From the NCBI GenBank assembly GCA_947095535.1, contig OX352773.1:257757590-257821589 (forward strand): a DNA stretch of 64,000 nt, read 5' to 3'. The notes beneath the pieces were generated by a model. The model ran no database searches. It was not told where the DNA came from and was given only the letters and a program-made list of their open reading frames with translations. The DNA comes from Poecilobothrus nobilitatus (lineage: Eukaryota; Arthropoda; Insecta; Diptera; Dolichopodidae). Both the position numbers and the translations under genes were made by a program. Within the stretch, counting starts at the first letter, position 1; the number at the start of each line of letters is the position of its first letter. This document shows, one piece after another, positions 11,703 to 22,780 of the stretch.

Positions 11703-13690
11703 TAGTACACTTGTTATATTTTTCTATGATTGCCATAGCAAATGCTTCAAAACTTTTTTTGTTATATTTTTCAAACAAATTTTTACTCTATCCGTAATAA
11801 TATTCTGCCTCTTTATCTGTAGCTTTCGTTACAAAATCTTCACACCGTAAGTTCTGCGCACCTTTTATGTAAAACAATAAAAATTGGCTGTGCATATAAG
11901 GTTTAAGATTTAGAAAATAAAAATCATAAAAGAAGCATAAAATTAAGAAAATGTTACACATTCAAAATTTAATTGAAAATTTCGATTTTATAATTTAAAT
12001 TGTGCTCCTTTAAAAGCTTTGGTTTTACGCACTGCTTTATTTTTTTATAATTAACTACATAATATATGTATATACCCATATTTTTATTCATATGTCTATA
12101 TTATGGACTAAACTTCTGATTCTTAAATTGTACTATATTATGGCAAAATTTTTAAAAAATTAAGAAAATGTTACTTAGCAAAATTTAAATAAAAATATTA
12201 TTGCAATTTTATAATGTTCTACTTAAAAATACGACCCTCTAAAAACTTTGATTTATACACTGCCTTGTTTTTTCTTTCTTTTCGTAGGATAACATTTTAA
12301 TATTTATTGTTTTTTATCTGTTATGTACGTAAATATTAGATACACGTTTCTTTCTTTTCATAGCATAACATTTGTTAAATTAACATTTAACATAACAGTA
12401 GGGCACGCTAATCAGCAGCAGCTTGCCTTTTATTATATTTAGAAGTACACTTGTTATATTTTTCTATGTTGCCATAGCAATAATATATAGTACACTTGTT
12501 ATATTTTTCTATGGTTGCCATAGCAAATGCTTCAAAACTTTTTTTGTTATATTTTTCAAACAAATTTTTACTCTATCCGTAATAATATTCTGTCTCTTTA
12601 TCTATCGCTTTCTCTACAAAATCTTCACACCGTAAGTTTTACGCACCTTTTATGTAAAACAATAAAAATTGGCTGTGCATATAAGGTTTAAGATTTAGAA
12701 AATAAAAATCATAAAAGAAGCATAAAATTAAGAAAATGTTACACTTTCAAAATTTAATTGAAAATTGTGATTTTATAATTTAAATTGCGCTCCTTTAAAA
12801 GCTTTGGTTTTACGCACTGCTTTATTTTTTATAATTTCTACTTAAAAATGCAACTCTTTAAAAACTTTGATTTATGCACTGCCTTGTTTTTTCATTCTTT
12901 TTATAGCATAACATTTTAATTCTTTTTTTCTATATGTTATGTACCTAAATATCAGATGTAAGTTTCTTTCTTTTCATAGCATAACATTTAATATTTCTTT
13001 TTTCTATCTGTTATGTACGTAAATATCAGAGGTATGTTTTTTTCTTTTAAAATCATAACATTTTAATAGTTCTTTTTTTCTTTAAAAATATTTAAAAATA
13101 TTTATTTTTTTTTTGTTTTCTGTTATTTACGTACGCTAAGTATTTTTTTTAAATATTAAATTTATACATACAGTCTATTTAAAAAATATAAATTATAACC
13201 TATAGAACATTTTGAATTTTTTTTTGTTCGTTTATGTTTACCGTCCATTCATTCATATTAATAACTGTTGTCTATATAAAAAATAATAAATCTGTAATAA
13301 ATTTAATATATGTATACCCATATTTTTATTCATATATCTATATTATGGGCTAAACTTCTGATTCTTAAATTTTTATTAAATTTAATTTAAAATTTTTAAA
13401 AAATTAAGAAAATGTTACTTAGCAAAATTTAAATAAAAATATTATTGCAATTTTATAATGTTCTACTTAAAAATACGACCCTCTAAAAACTTTGATTTAT
13501 ACACTGCCTTGTTTTTCCTTTCATTTCATAGCATAACATTATAATATTTATTGTTTTCTATCTGTTATATGGGTAAATATCAGATGTACGTTTCTTTCTT
13601 TTCATAGTATAACATTTGTTAAATTAACATTTAACATAACAGTAGGGCACGCTACTCAGCAGCAGCAACTTGTCTTTTATTATATTTAGA
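11703..13690. repeat. Composite tandem repeat block (two interleaved repeated segments)
   Basis: Segment X at about 11705-12050 (begins AGTACACTTGTTATATTTTTC, includes ATTGGCTGTGCATATAAGG) is repeated with high similarity at 12489-12840, offset near 784 bp. Segment Y at about 12060-12440 (ACCCATATTTTTATTCATAT, then TACGACCCTCTAAAAACTTTG, then CAGTAGGGCACGCTA and CAGCAGCAG) is repeated at 13312-13680, offset near 1245 bp. Between them, 12880-13130 holds three or four copies of a roughly 72-bp unit (TTTCTTTTCATAGCATAACA..TCTGTTATGTACGTAAATATCAGA). No protein is encoded. The order X-Y-X-unit array-Y suggests segmental amplification of a larger non-coding element. Confidence 0.65.
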
Positions 13691-13741
13691 TGCTCTCTAT
13701 TATAGATATATATATTTTGTAATTTTTTTATATCATCAAGA

Positions 13742-13975
13742 CAATTATTAAAAGTCTAATGCCTCCATTTAAAACATTCGAAAGAGAAACAAGAAAAACT
13801 TCGCTTGCCCATCCCTCTGTAATTCTAATTTTCAGATGGCATAATTCGTTTTACGGCAATTCGCTTGTGATAAGAAACATGGCGAATACCACAACTCATA
13901 ATTTTGCTAGAATTGGTTAGTATTATACATATATACAACCTTCAAAGATTCAACGTACAAATTAACAACTGTGTT
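13742..13975 (+). pseudogene. RTE-like LINE remnant
   Basis: A frame beginning near AAAAGTCTAATGCCTCC encodes SLMPPFKTFERETRKTS, then LAHPSVILIFRWHNSFYGN and SLVIRNMAN, and stops at a TAG near 13918. The same blocks, in the same order, occur in the LINE fragment at 959-1411 (IMPLLKQFQRNTRGTS, AHFYTVAIPRW, YFIVRTAKMWN). A further diverged stretch after the stop (YNLQRFNVQINN) corresponds to the end of that protein. It is the same LINE family, older and more decayed, directly abutting the composite repeat block. Confidence 0.6.
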
Positions 13976-16197
13976 CATTTGAGACCAATTTTTATTCCCC
14001 AATATTAACTTCGCTTGACCAACAATATTTTGGTAGTAAAGGACATATAATCTACTGTTTGGTCATAAAAAGAAGATGGTGTTTACTAGGTTAAAGTCCC
14101 ACATTCTTATTGAGAACTCGTTCTATTAGTTTATAGTGTCTTTCAATGATTCCCATCTACCCTCACATAAAAAAAAAAAAAAAAAAAAAAAACATCTAAA
14201 CCAGCGTTCCTTAACCAAAAATCAACTTTAAGATAAATTTTATCGCAAAAATTTTATGTTAAGTTTCATTCAAACAAATTTTGAAATATCTTTTAAATAC
14301 CAATAATAAATCTTAAAATATCGATTCGAATAAAAATATATAAGTGTTATCATAAAGTTGTCTTTTAACTTTTTTTTATTTAATATAAAATTTTTTATTG
14401 AAAATTTTTTAAATAAAAACAAATTTTTAATTTCTAAAATTTTAAAAAACCTAAAAATTAATATGTAAATAATTACGAAAAAATAATCAAAATTTTAAAT
14501 AAAACTTATTTCAAAATGTATTTAAATTTATAAGAATTAAAAAAAGAATTGAAAATTTGCAAAAAGAAATTTCAAATTAAGTTTAATCACAAGGTCCAGA
14601 AAACCTAATAGACTTTTAAAGATATTTTTTTCTTGTTTTTTTTTTTTGGCAAATTTTAAATTTCCGGTTAATAAATGAAAGGTTTGATAGATAGGATTTG
14701 AATACTTTTTAAAAAGTTTAAATACAATAAGTTTTTTTTTTTTGTTTGTTGTTTTTTTTTGTTATTACTTAAGAAGATTTAAAACCATTCATTTTATAGG
14801 TGCTTTAAGTACCTATGAAATAAAAAGAAAAAAACATAAAAGTTCTTAGATTGATGTGGTATTGTGATACCTTTTAATAAAAAACAAAAACGAAGAAGAA
14901 AGAGAAAAAATTATAAAGGATATTTGTTTTTCGAAAGGAATGCCGCATTAGAAAATGGAAAAAAAATTAAGAACATAAAAATGCGTAAAGCCTAAAAGTT
15001 TTTTCGTTTATTTTTTTTTAAACTTTTTTGGTTTTTCTACTGAATTTTTTTTTTGTTGTTTTTTTTTTTTCTTTGTTAAGGTTTTATTTTCATTTTAAAC
15101 TAATTTTTGTAAATTTAAACTTGATATTTTATTTTTTGCCTTTTTTACTTTATTTGTAAAAGAAATTTTTTGAAATGGTTTTTTTCTTTTTTTAATGGCT
15201 ACTCAAGAAATAGCAAAAGAAAAAAAAAAGTTAAACCAATAAAATTTAAAAAGATATACCTATAGTTAAAGTGATTTCCTAGACATGTGTTCTACTTTTA
15301 TTTTTTGTAATACTCTAGGTTTTCTCTCTCGTTTTTTGTTTTTGTTTTTGTAAAGTAAAAAAGTAAAGGTAAAAAGAAAAAAATTTAAAAGTTATTTAAA
15401 ATAAACTTTTATTGGAAAAAATAAGTTATTTAAAGTATTGTGTTCAAAGGAATTTTAAAAATTATACAATAATATTCTTTTTTAAAAGAATTAACTATAG
15501 ATAAAGGAATTTCTTAAACAATTTTGTTTTTTTTTTTTTTTTAAGATATCCTGTTTTTACTAATTGTTTCCTTTTTTTGTTTGTATATTTAATAATGGAT
15601 TATATCGGTAAGGATATTTTTCATTTTCATGTTGCACAATTATTTATAATAAAATTTTTTTTATTTTTATTCTACAGAATGTACAAACCTACACTATTTT
15701 TTAAGTACTATACGAATATAATCATATGACACAAGAATATGAGGACTAAAGTCATTATTATTTTTAGTATATCTTCAAGTATTGGAATTTGATAAGCTAT
15801 ATTTCCTAAACTACCACCCCGATCAAAAAGGCAAAAACAAATTTTTTTTTCCTCTCCTCATTCTTTCTAATGATATATAAACCATATAAATCGGTCCAGT
15901 AGTTTTCTCTGAAAAGGGACCCAAAAAATGCTGGCGTATTTACATAATGATGATTCTTTATTATAAAAGGTGTGTAATACTGATTTTGTAATCAACTTTA
16001 AAATTCTTCCTAATTACTTTTTTAACAATATATTTTAATAACAAACTATTAAAAATAATTGGCACTATCGCCCCCAAATCCCTGCATCCCTGCTTTTATT
16101 TTCGCACAGTAGTAACTTCCGTTCCCACTAATCAAATTTTTAAATTTTTAATTTTGAAAGCTTGCTAAAAAACTTTATCGTCAATGCCAAAAAATAT
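13976..16197. other. AT-rich spacer
   Basis: No gene recognised. Contains a 20+ base A run at about 14168-14192 and many A-rich or T-rich blocks at 14700-15550. Confidence 0.55.
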
Positions 16198-16681
16198 GGT
16201 ACTTTTCTAAAACGTCAAAAATACGACGTTGATCAAAAAAAAATTTCATAAACATTTTTGACGTCGTCGTCAAAAATTCTAAAACTATTTTGATCGGCAA
16301 TATTTGCAGAAATCAACGCAATCAAGCAATTATTTTACTGCAACTGCAAATGTCAAATATTTTCACCATTCGTGTTTGTTAATTGTTAGCGTCCTTAGTT
16401 AAAATGGCTGAAATAGAATTAAGATAAAATTAAGGTAGAATTAAGGTGTTTTTATATTATTTAGTGAACATTTAAAAGTAATATATTTTTAAATTTTGAA
16501 AATTACTGAGAATCAGGCATGAAGCAATGTCCAGTTGAAATTATTAATTAAGCGTCAATCATTTCAAATTTCTAAAATATCAATGACAAATGCAAATAAT
16601 TGCTAAAATCAATGACGCTAAATCAAATACAATTATCATCAACGCAAGAGCGTCAAATTGTCGACCTTTTAGAAAAGTACC
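16198..16681. mobile_element. MITE-like element with 19-bp terminal inverted repeats
   Basis: The left end GGTACTTTTCTAAAACGTC (16198-16216) pairs with the right end GACCTTTTAGAAAAGTACC (16663-16681), 18 of 19 positions. Just inside both ends are GACGTT/GACGC-type motifs (ACGACGTTGATC on the left, AACGCAAGAGCGTCAAATTG on the right). At 484 bp and without an open frame it fits a non-autonomous DNA transposon. The superfamily is unknown; no clean target duplication was seen, so age or family cannot be assigned. Confidence 0.55.
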
Positions 16682-19654
16682 TACATTTCATATCGGGAAT
16701 TTTATTTTCAATATATTTTTTTTTTGAAATTATTTTTTTTTTCATTGTTTGAAATTTTGTAACCTTAAAACATTTTTTTTGGAATTATGATATCATCGCA
16801 GCAAAAACGAATTTCAAATGATAGACTTAAATCAAAATTTATATTAAATATAAAGAAGAGGCGAATTAAACCAAGTTTATAAAATGTAACTTCGAAACTG
16901 TAAATCAGAAAGTGACGAACAATTCTTATACTCCGAAAATGGGAGTTATTGTTAAAAAATTAAATTAAAATTCAGAAGAAAAGACAATCATGAAGTAAAA
17001 AGAATATTTAAATAATTACAATCGGTTGTGCGGTCTAAGTGTAAATGCTTTCTTTTTTAAGCTATTTTTTGTTTCGAAACCTTTTCATATTTTAATAATT
17101 TTATAGATAATGACATACCAAAACCTAAACTAGTATTATATTTTCCAAGCTTCAATAAAATTTAAATTGTTTCAATTTTTTTTATTACATACTAGATTTT
17201 TTCATCATCATTAAAGTACAAAAATCATTTTTTGTTTCAATTATTCATAACTTTCAGAATTGATATCTTAAATTTATATATGAATGAAAATATTCACATT
17301 TTCTCAAAACAGTTTCTAAATTTATGTAATTTTTTTTTTTTTTTTTTAATTAAATTTAAAACTAATAAAAATTGTACTGATATTTTAAAGAAACCAATAA
17401 TCTACAATTTTTATAAAGAATTACTTGCAGAAGCATAACATTAAGATATAAATTTTTCAAGGTATTGGAAATAAATATGATACGAATACGACATATAGAA
17501 AATTTAAGTAGGACATTATGATTTGAAATTAGAATCATAATACCATTCGTCGGAAAATATAAATGTTATATTTAAATGTTAGTAGAAAGTGTAAAATGTA
17601 TAGAAATCAGATTTTTGATTTTATTCAAATGTGGTATAAGGCACACATTGCATACATATATATAAATGTTTTTGAAACCAGAGCATATAGATTTGAGCAT
17701 ACTTCTGGTTAAAATTATCTCACTTTGAGTAGAAGATGCAAAGAATGGCGTTCAAATCGCTTAGATTTGATAAAAAAAAACACGATTTGAATAAACTATA
17801 TCGTGTTTTTATCTTCACTAAACGAATGTTGGTTGAAAACATTTAAATTAAATCTAAAAATTAATATATAAAATCAATAACTATTAATAATTTTGAAGAA
17901 AACAAAAGTGAATTGATAAAATAACTAGGAAAAAAAATATTTTGCCTTTTCTTCATTAAACAAACGTCAAAATGTTCTTGTCATTTTATTATACCGTACT
18001 CGAAATATATGTTCTGACTACGTGGAGCCTAATTGAAGAATGCTCTGATTTCATAAAAAAACACTAATTAAAAGCTGAGATCTAAAAAAAATATGAATTT
18101 TATTTTAATAATGTTCTGCTCTAATTTAGAAAAGTCATAACTTACAATAATATTATTTAATGCTGGATGCCTCTTTTCCTAAATTTTCTCGCAATGTTTT
18201 ATCAAGTATATAATAAATTTTCTTTTGATCTTAAAATACAGGCATCCAAGTCCTTACAAATGAATAATCAAATTTTTGATATATTTATTTCTAAAAGTTT
18301 TGTGCAGGTGTAAAAAAAAAAAATAAATAAATAAATAAAAAAGTATAAATTTTCTTTTCTCATCAGATTTAAAACTGATTTCTACACTTTTAATATTTCC
18401 CGTCATAAAAAAGTGAACGAAATAGCGACAAAATTAAAATGACAAGGAAATTTTATTTTACTTCAATGTGCTTTTTACATATGCATGTTTTTGATAAATT
18501 ATTTCAGATCAGATGTTCTCAAATTTTTTTAAAGAATATCTTTGATAAGATTTGGCATAGAGTTTAGATTTTGTATATAAATTCAAATTAATTGTAAAAT
18601 AAAAGAAAAAAATCTATAAATAATATATAAGGATTTAAAAACGCAAAAAAAATTTCTTGTTGACAAAGCAATAACAACCTCATACTGAAACATTAAAAAA
18701 TTTCTACAACAATGATTGGTAATTTTTAGTTTCTTTAACAGTGGCTGGTTATATACTCTTAATATACTTCTTTAATAATGCAGTGGTATGTGTTAAGTTT
18801 GTTTAAAGATGGTGATGCTGTATTTGCAGTTTGTTTAAATCTTCAAATCTTGTCTGATCCAAATGTTATATATATATATTCCTGGATATTTCCTTGTCGT
18901 AAATTGTTCACAGATAAATAGAATCGATACAGTTATACGACAATACCAATATTAAATATTTTACAGCTCCAATTTCTTATCGAAAAAGTTTTTGGCAGCT
19001 TGAACTTTGAGCTTAATCAAGATTTTCTTACGATTTGAAAAGTATTTAAAAATATATTTAAGATTGGTTAAATTTTAGAATGAAAATAAAAAATTATAAA
19101 TAAAGTTTGAAATCTCTGCTTTAAGATCTTATATATAATTTACTTTCATTTTATCAAAATATAAATTTTATATTAAATTATTGCTGGTTGCATTTTTAGT
19201 CATGTCATCCAACAAAATATATTATGTAGTATCATATACGGTATCCTGTTGCAACCTAGTAGATGTTAACAAAGCAAAACATAAAATTAATATAAAAATG
19301 AAACATCAAATACTACTCTCAGGTGTTTTTAATATCAAGTTTTTAAATCTAAATTTTGTATTTATAAAATTTATTATTGTTTTTATCTGTATATTCTTAG
19401 CCTTGGTCTAAGTCTCAAATGTACAAACCAAATCATCGGTATATGTTATATGTTATATTATACATACTTATATTGAATAAACTTTAATATTATGTACCGG
19501 TTTGTTTTTTTTTTTCTATAATTTTTAAATTTTAACTTTTTTATGAATTACCAACTTAGATGAATTCATTTCATTTTGAAGTTTTTATGTTAGAATTTTT
19601 TATTTCTTTGATAAAAAGTGAATATAATAAAAAGAAAAATGCGGAAAGAATAAT
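16682..19654. other. AT-rich spacer with one hairpin
   Basis: No gene recognised. A stem of about 14 bp with GATAAAAA..CACGAT pairing to ATCGTGTTTTTATC spans 17769-17814. A short (AAAT)n run sits near 18323-18340. Confidence 0.5.
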
Positions 19655-20410
19655 AAAAATCAGCTATCTCCACCACAGAACCGACTGCTATTACACGAAA
19701 AGCATAATGTCAAAATTAATAGATTTTTAACATAATAATTTATATCAAAGCAAAATAACTTCTAATCATTTAACAAAATTTTTTTTTTTATTCAATAACA
19801 ATTATTATTAGTACAGAATTAATCATAAAAATATGAGATATTAAAAAAAAAACAAAAAAAAATTGTTTACAGCATAAAAAGGCGTGTTTAATATATAATA
19901 TATGAACTTAGAAAAAAAAAAATAAATAAAATTTAAAGTAAGTCGGATCAAAAAATGTTCTATGACAAAGTTGTTGCTCTTTACTTGTCTAACAACTTTT
20001 TCTTAATAAATTTCCTCATAATTTTTTCTGTTTCGAAATGTTCATAAAAAACTTAAAAATTACACTATAGTAAACTACCACTATCGGTTGTCCAATTTGG
20101 TTCAAAAGTTTAACAGTCCGAGATATTTACGTCAAAACCTTAAATATGAAATTTCAAAAAATTCCGCTTAGTCGTTTAGGTTGTATCCACAGGCATACCC
20201 ATAACACCCACCCACCCACATACACACACACACACACACATACACACACACACACACACAACAAATAAACAATAAACAAGCCTGTACAAATAAATTTTTA
20301 CAGGCTTCTACGCACCGGAATAGTGCATGTTTGCAAAAATCTCGTGTACAAATTTTTGATGTGAGAACCATACTTACCTTATACAACAATGTATGCGGTC
20401 GGTAAAAAAA
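19655..20410 (+). repeat. Dispersed repeat C, copy 1
   Basis: Shares a long ordered set of blocks with 36635-37030: ATCAGCTATCTCCACCACAG, AACCGAC, AAATTACACTA.AGTAAACTAC, GGTTGTCCAATTTG, TCCGAGATATTTAC, CAAAACCTT.AATATGAAAT, TTCAAAAAATTCC, TTCTACGCACCGGA.TAGTGC, TGCAAAAATCTCG and TGTATGCGGTCGGTAAAA. This copy has about 250 bp of extra AT-rich DNA near 19700-19955 and an expanded CA tract. No coding capacity. Probably a non-autonomous transposon; the ends ACCGAC and GGTCGGT are weakly inverted. Confidence 0.55.
20205..20262. repeat. (CA)n microsatellite inside repeat C
   Basis: Tandem CA dinucleotides broken by TACA. The other copy of the family has only a short CACACACACA at the same place (36885-36895), so the tract expanded here. 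Confidence 0.8.
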
Positions 20411-22780
20411 AATAAAGTACTTATATTAATAGAATGTATTATATAAGAGTGCACCTACATTAAATTACGTTATATCTGTTATCTTTCCACTTCTTTGAAT
20501 AAAATACATAAATGTATGTAGATTAGTGAAAAATTTTACCTGATTTTAGCGAACGCCGAATTAGATGGTTATATTTATGTTATAAATATTTCAAAATACA
20601 TACATATATAAAAAAATATTGGCTGACTCGATGAAATTCTAAAAATGAAAATAAATGAATAGCTTATTATATATACAAGATTAAAAGAAAAATAGAAATT
20701 TTAAGAATTGGCTATTTGAATAACATTGGTTCAACAAAAAATTAGCAACATAATAAATTTAATACAAACAAAATCATCCTAAATATATGCAATTTATGAA
20801 TTTATTATGGAGTTTGCAAATAATTTATTATAAACAAGGGGCCGCGCTGACTGTGTGGTTAATTACATGAATTTTTAAGTGAAGAATTGTGAGTTGAAAC
20901 GTAGATAACAATTATTTTTAATTGGAATATAACAAATATTAGGATAATAATTCCCGTTGCTATTAAATACATAGTGAAAGTATATATACATGATAATTGT
21001 TTTCCGATCTTGAATATTTGTATGGTATATTTGAAACAAAAATGAACAAAAGTTTTACTATAGAGTGTTCTGTAGATCGGGGAGGAGGAGGGGGTTCGTT
21101 TCTTGTTTCTTTCTTCGAGCTTCGGTGTTTCAAGCTTATTGATTAGTTGCGTTGGGTAGTTGCATAGACATTAATTTAAAGCCTAAAAAAACTTTAGAGA
21201 CCCTTTATATCAAGAATCGAGAGAAATAAATTTTTTTATCGGCTGATACAATTTTTATCGCACAAATTTTCTTTATCTTAATCTTTGTATTTAGGAAACG
21301 CTATACATATTGAACATTTTTTTGCACGTGACACTTAAAAATAGATTCATGGTCATAAAGCGTGCAGTAAGGATTAGTGCAAAAGTTCAAAATCATTTGC
21401 TCTAATAGTTTAACAAGAACAATAAAAGCAGCTCAAACCTTTAACAGAATATAGGTTAAAACCTTATCAAGGGTTCAGAGTATTTTTTTTTTTTTTTGAA
21501 ATTTGGAGAACCTATGCTTTTAGAATGCAAAAACGCAGCTAACTAATTGTTAACTTATTGGAAAAAAATATTTCAATGTAAAAGTATTATCCCATCAAAA
21601 TAAAAATCATAAAAGAAGACAGACACCAAATATTAATGTAAAAGTTGAGTTTTTGAATTACATCATCTGAGTAAAGATAAAGAAATGGTGAAATATGACA
21701 TGAAGTCAGTTACACAAGTAAAACAAAATATAATTCTGCAAAAATATTTTTTTTTTAAGAATTTATTGTGAGGGTTACTTAAAACGTCAAAAGTGTACAG
21801 TGTATAACTTTTTATAAATTATACATATAATAAATTAAAGTAAAATTTTTTAACTTAATATATGTGTACGTAAGTGACACGTAACCAAAAGTTTTCCCTT
21901 TAAAGATATGGTAAACAGAATATAAAAGAAAAATAAAAGTATTTAGAAATTTTAAAGTAAATCAACGATTCTAGAATTTTGTTATATGATGACATTTTTA
22001 GTTTTATATGCTAAAAATGTGTGTCACTATTCAAAAATATTAAAATTGTTTTTTTTTTGTTATTTATTTATCTCTACTACAAAAGTTATTTTATAACCTT
22101 TCGCCATCGTTCATAAAATACTTAATAAATTATTTGTTAAAACTTAAAAGATATTTTTAATCTTTTAAATTTTGCAATTTTTTTAATGTATTTGTTTTGA
22201 AATATTTTTTATTTTAAATTTTATAAGCTTAAAATTATTATTTGTAATGTTAATGAAGTTTTGACCAACACTTAAGATATAAATTATATTTTTAATAGTA
22301 AGTTAAATTTTTATATATAATAAAAGATTTAATTCATATATTATAATAAAAGCGTATATTTTCCAAAAGAAAATAAAATTAGTTTAAAATTTTGATTTAC
22401 ACAAAAATTTGTAATTTTTCTTAGATTTTATGGAAACCCTAAATAATTAAAAAATAACTGTTACCACATATAAAAATATAATGTTAGAGCTTTAATTTTC
22501 GCGATTTGTTTTGAAAAAACTTGTACAGGTGGCTAAGTTACAGGTGTCTAAAATTAGATATTTTTCAATTCTTGATCCTAATAGCTATTAACTTCTAGGC
22601 TCTATATAAAATCGTTTATATGAAGGAAGTAAAATCTTGTTTTCACGTAACGGTAAATTTGAATACTAAATTATAAAAATTTGTAGAAGTTTGATATTGA
22701 TAATAAAAAAATGTCCAGTACCACTTGGCGGTCTTTAATTAATTATTGCTATTTATATAAAATTATAAAAAAAATATCCA
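20411..22780. other. AT-rich spacer
   Basis: No gene recognised. A slightly GC-richer patch at 21060-21130 (GGGGAGGAGGAGGGGGTTCG) and a weak tRNA-like stretch at 20838-20900 (TGTGTGGTTAA, GAGTTGAAACG) were examined and not called. Confidence 0.5.

Noticed and set aside
20168..20389. Minus-strand frame with repeated VCVCVC
   Set aside because: Translation of the CA microsatellite inside dispersed repeat C.
20838..20900. Possible SINE head (TGTGTGGTTAA..GAGTTGAAACG)
   Set aside because: Both boxes are too weak and no second copy was found in the window.
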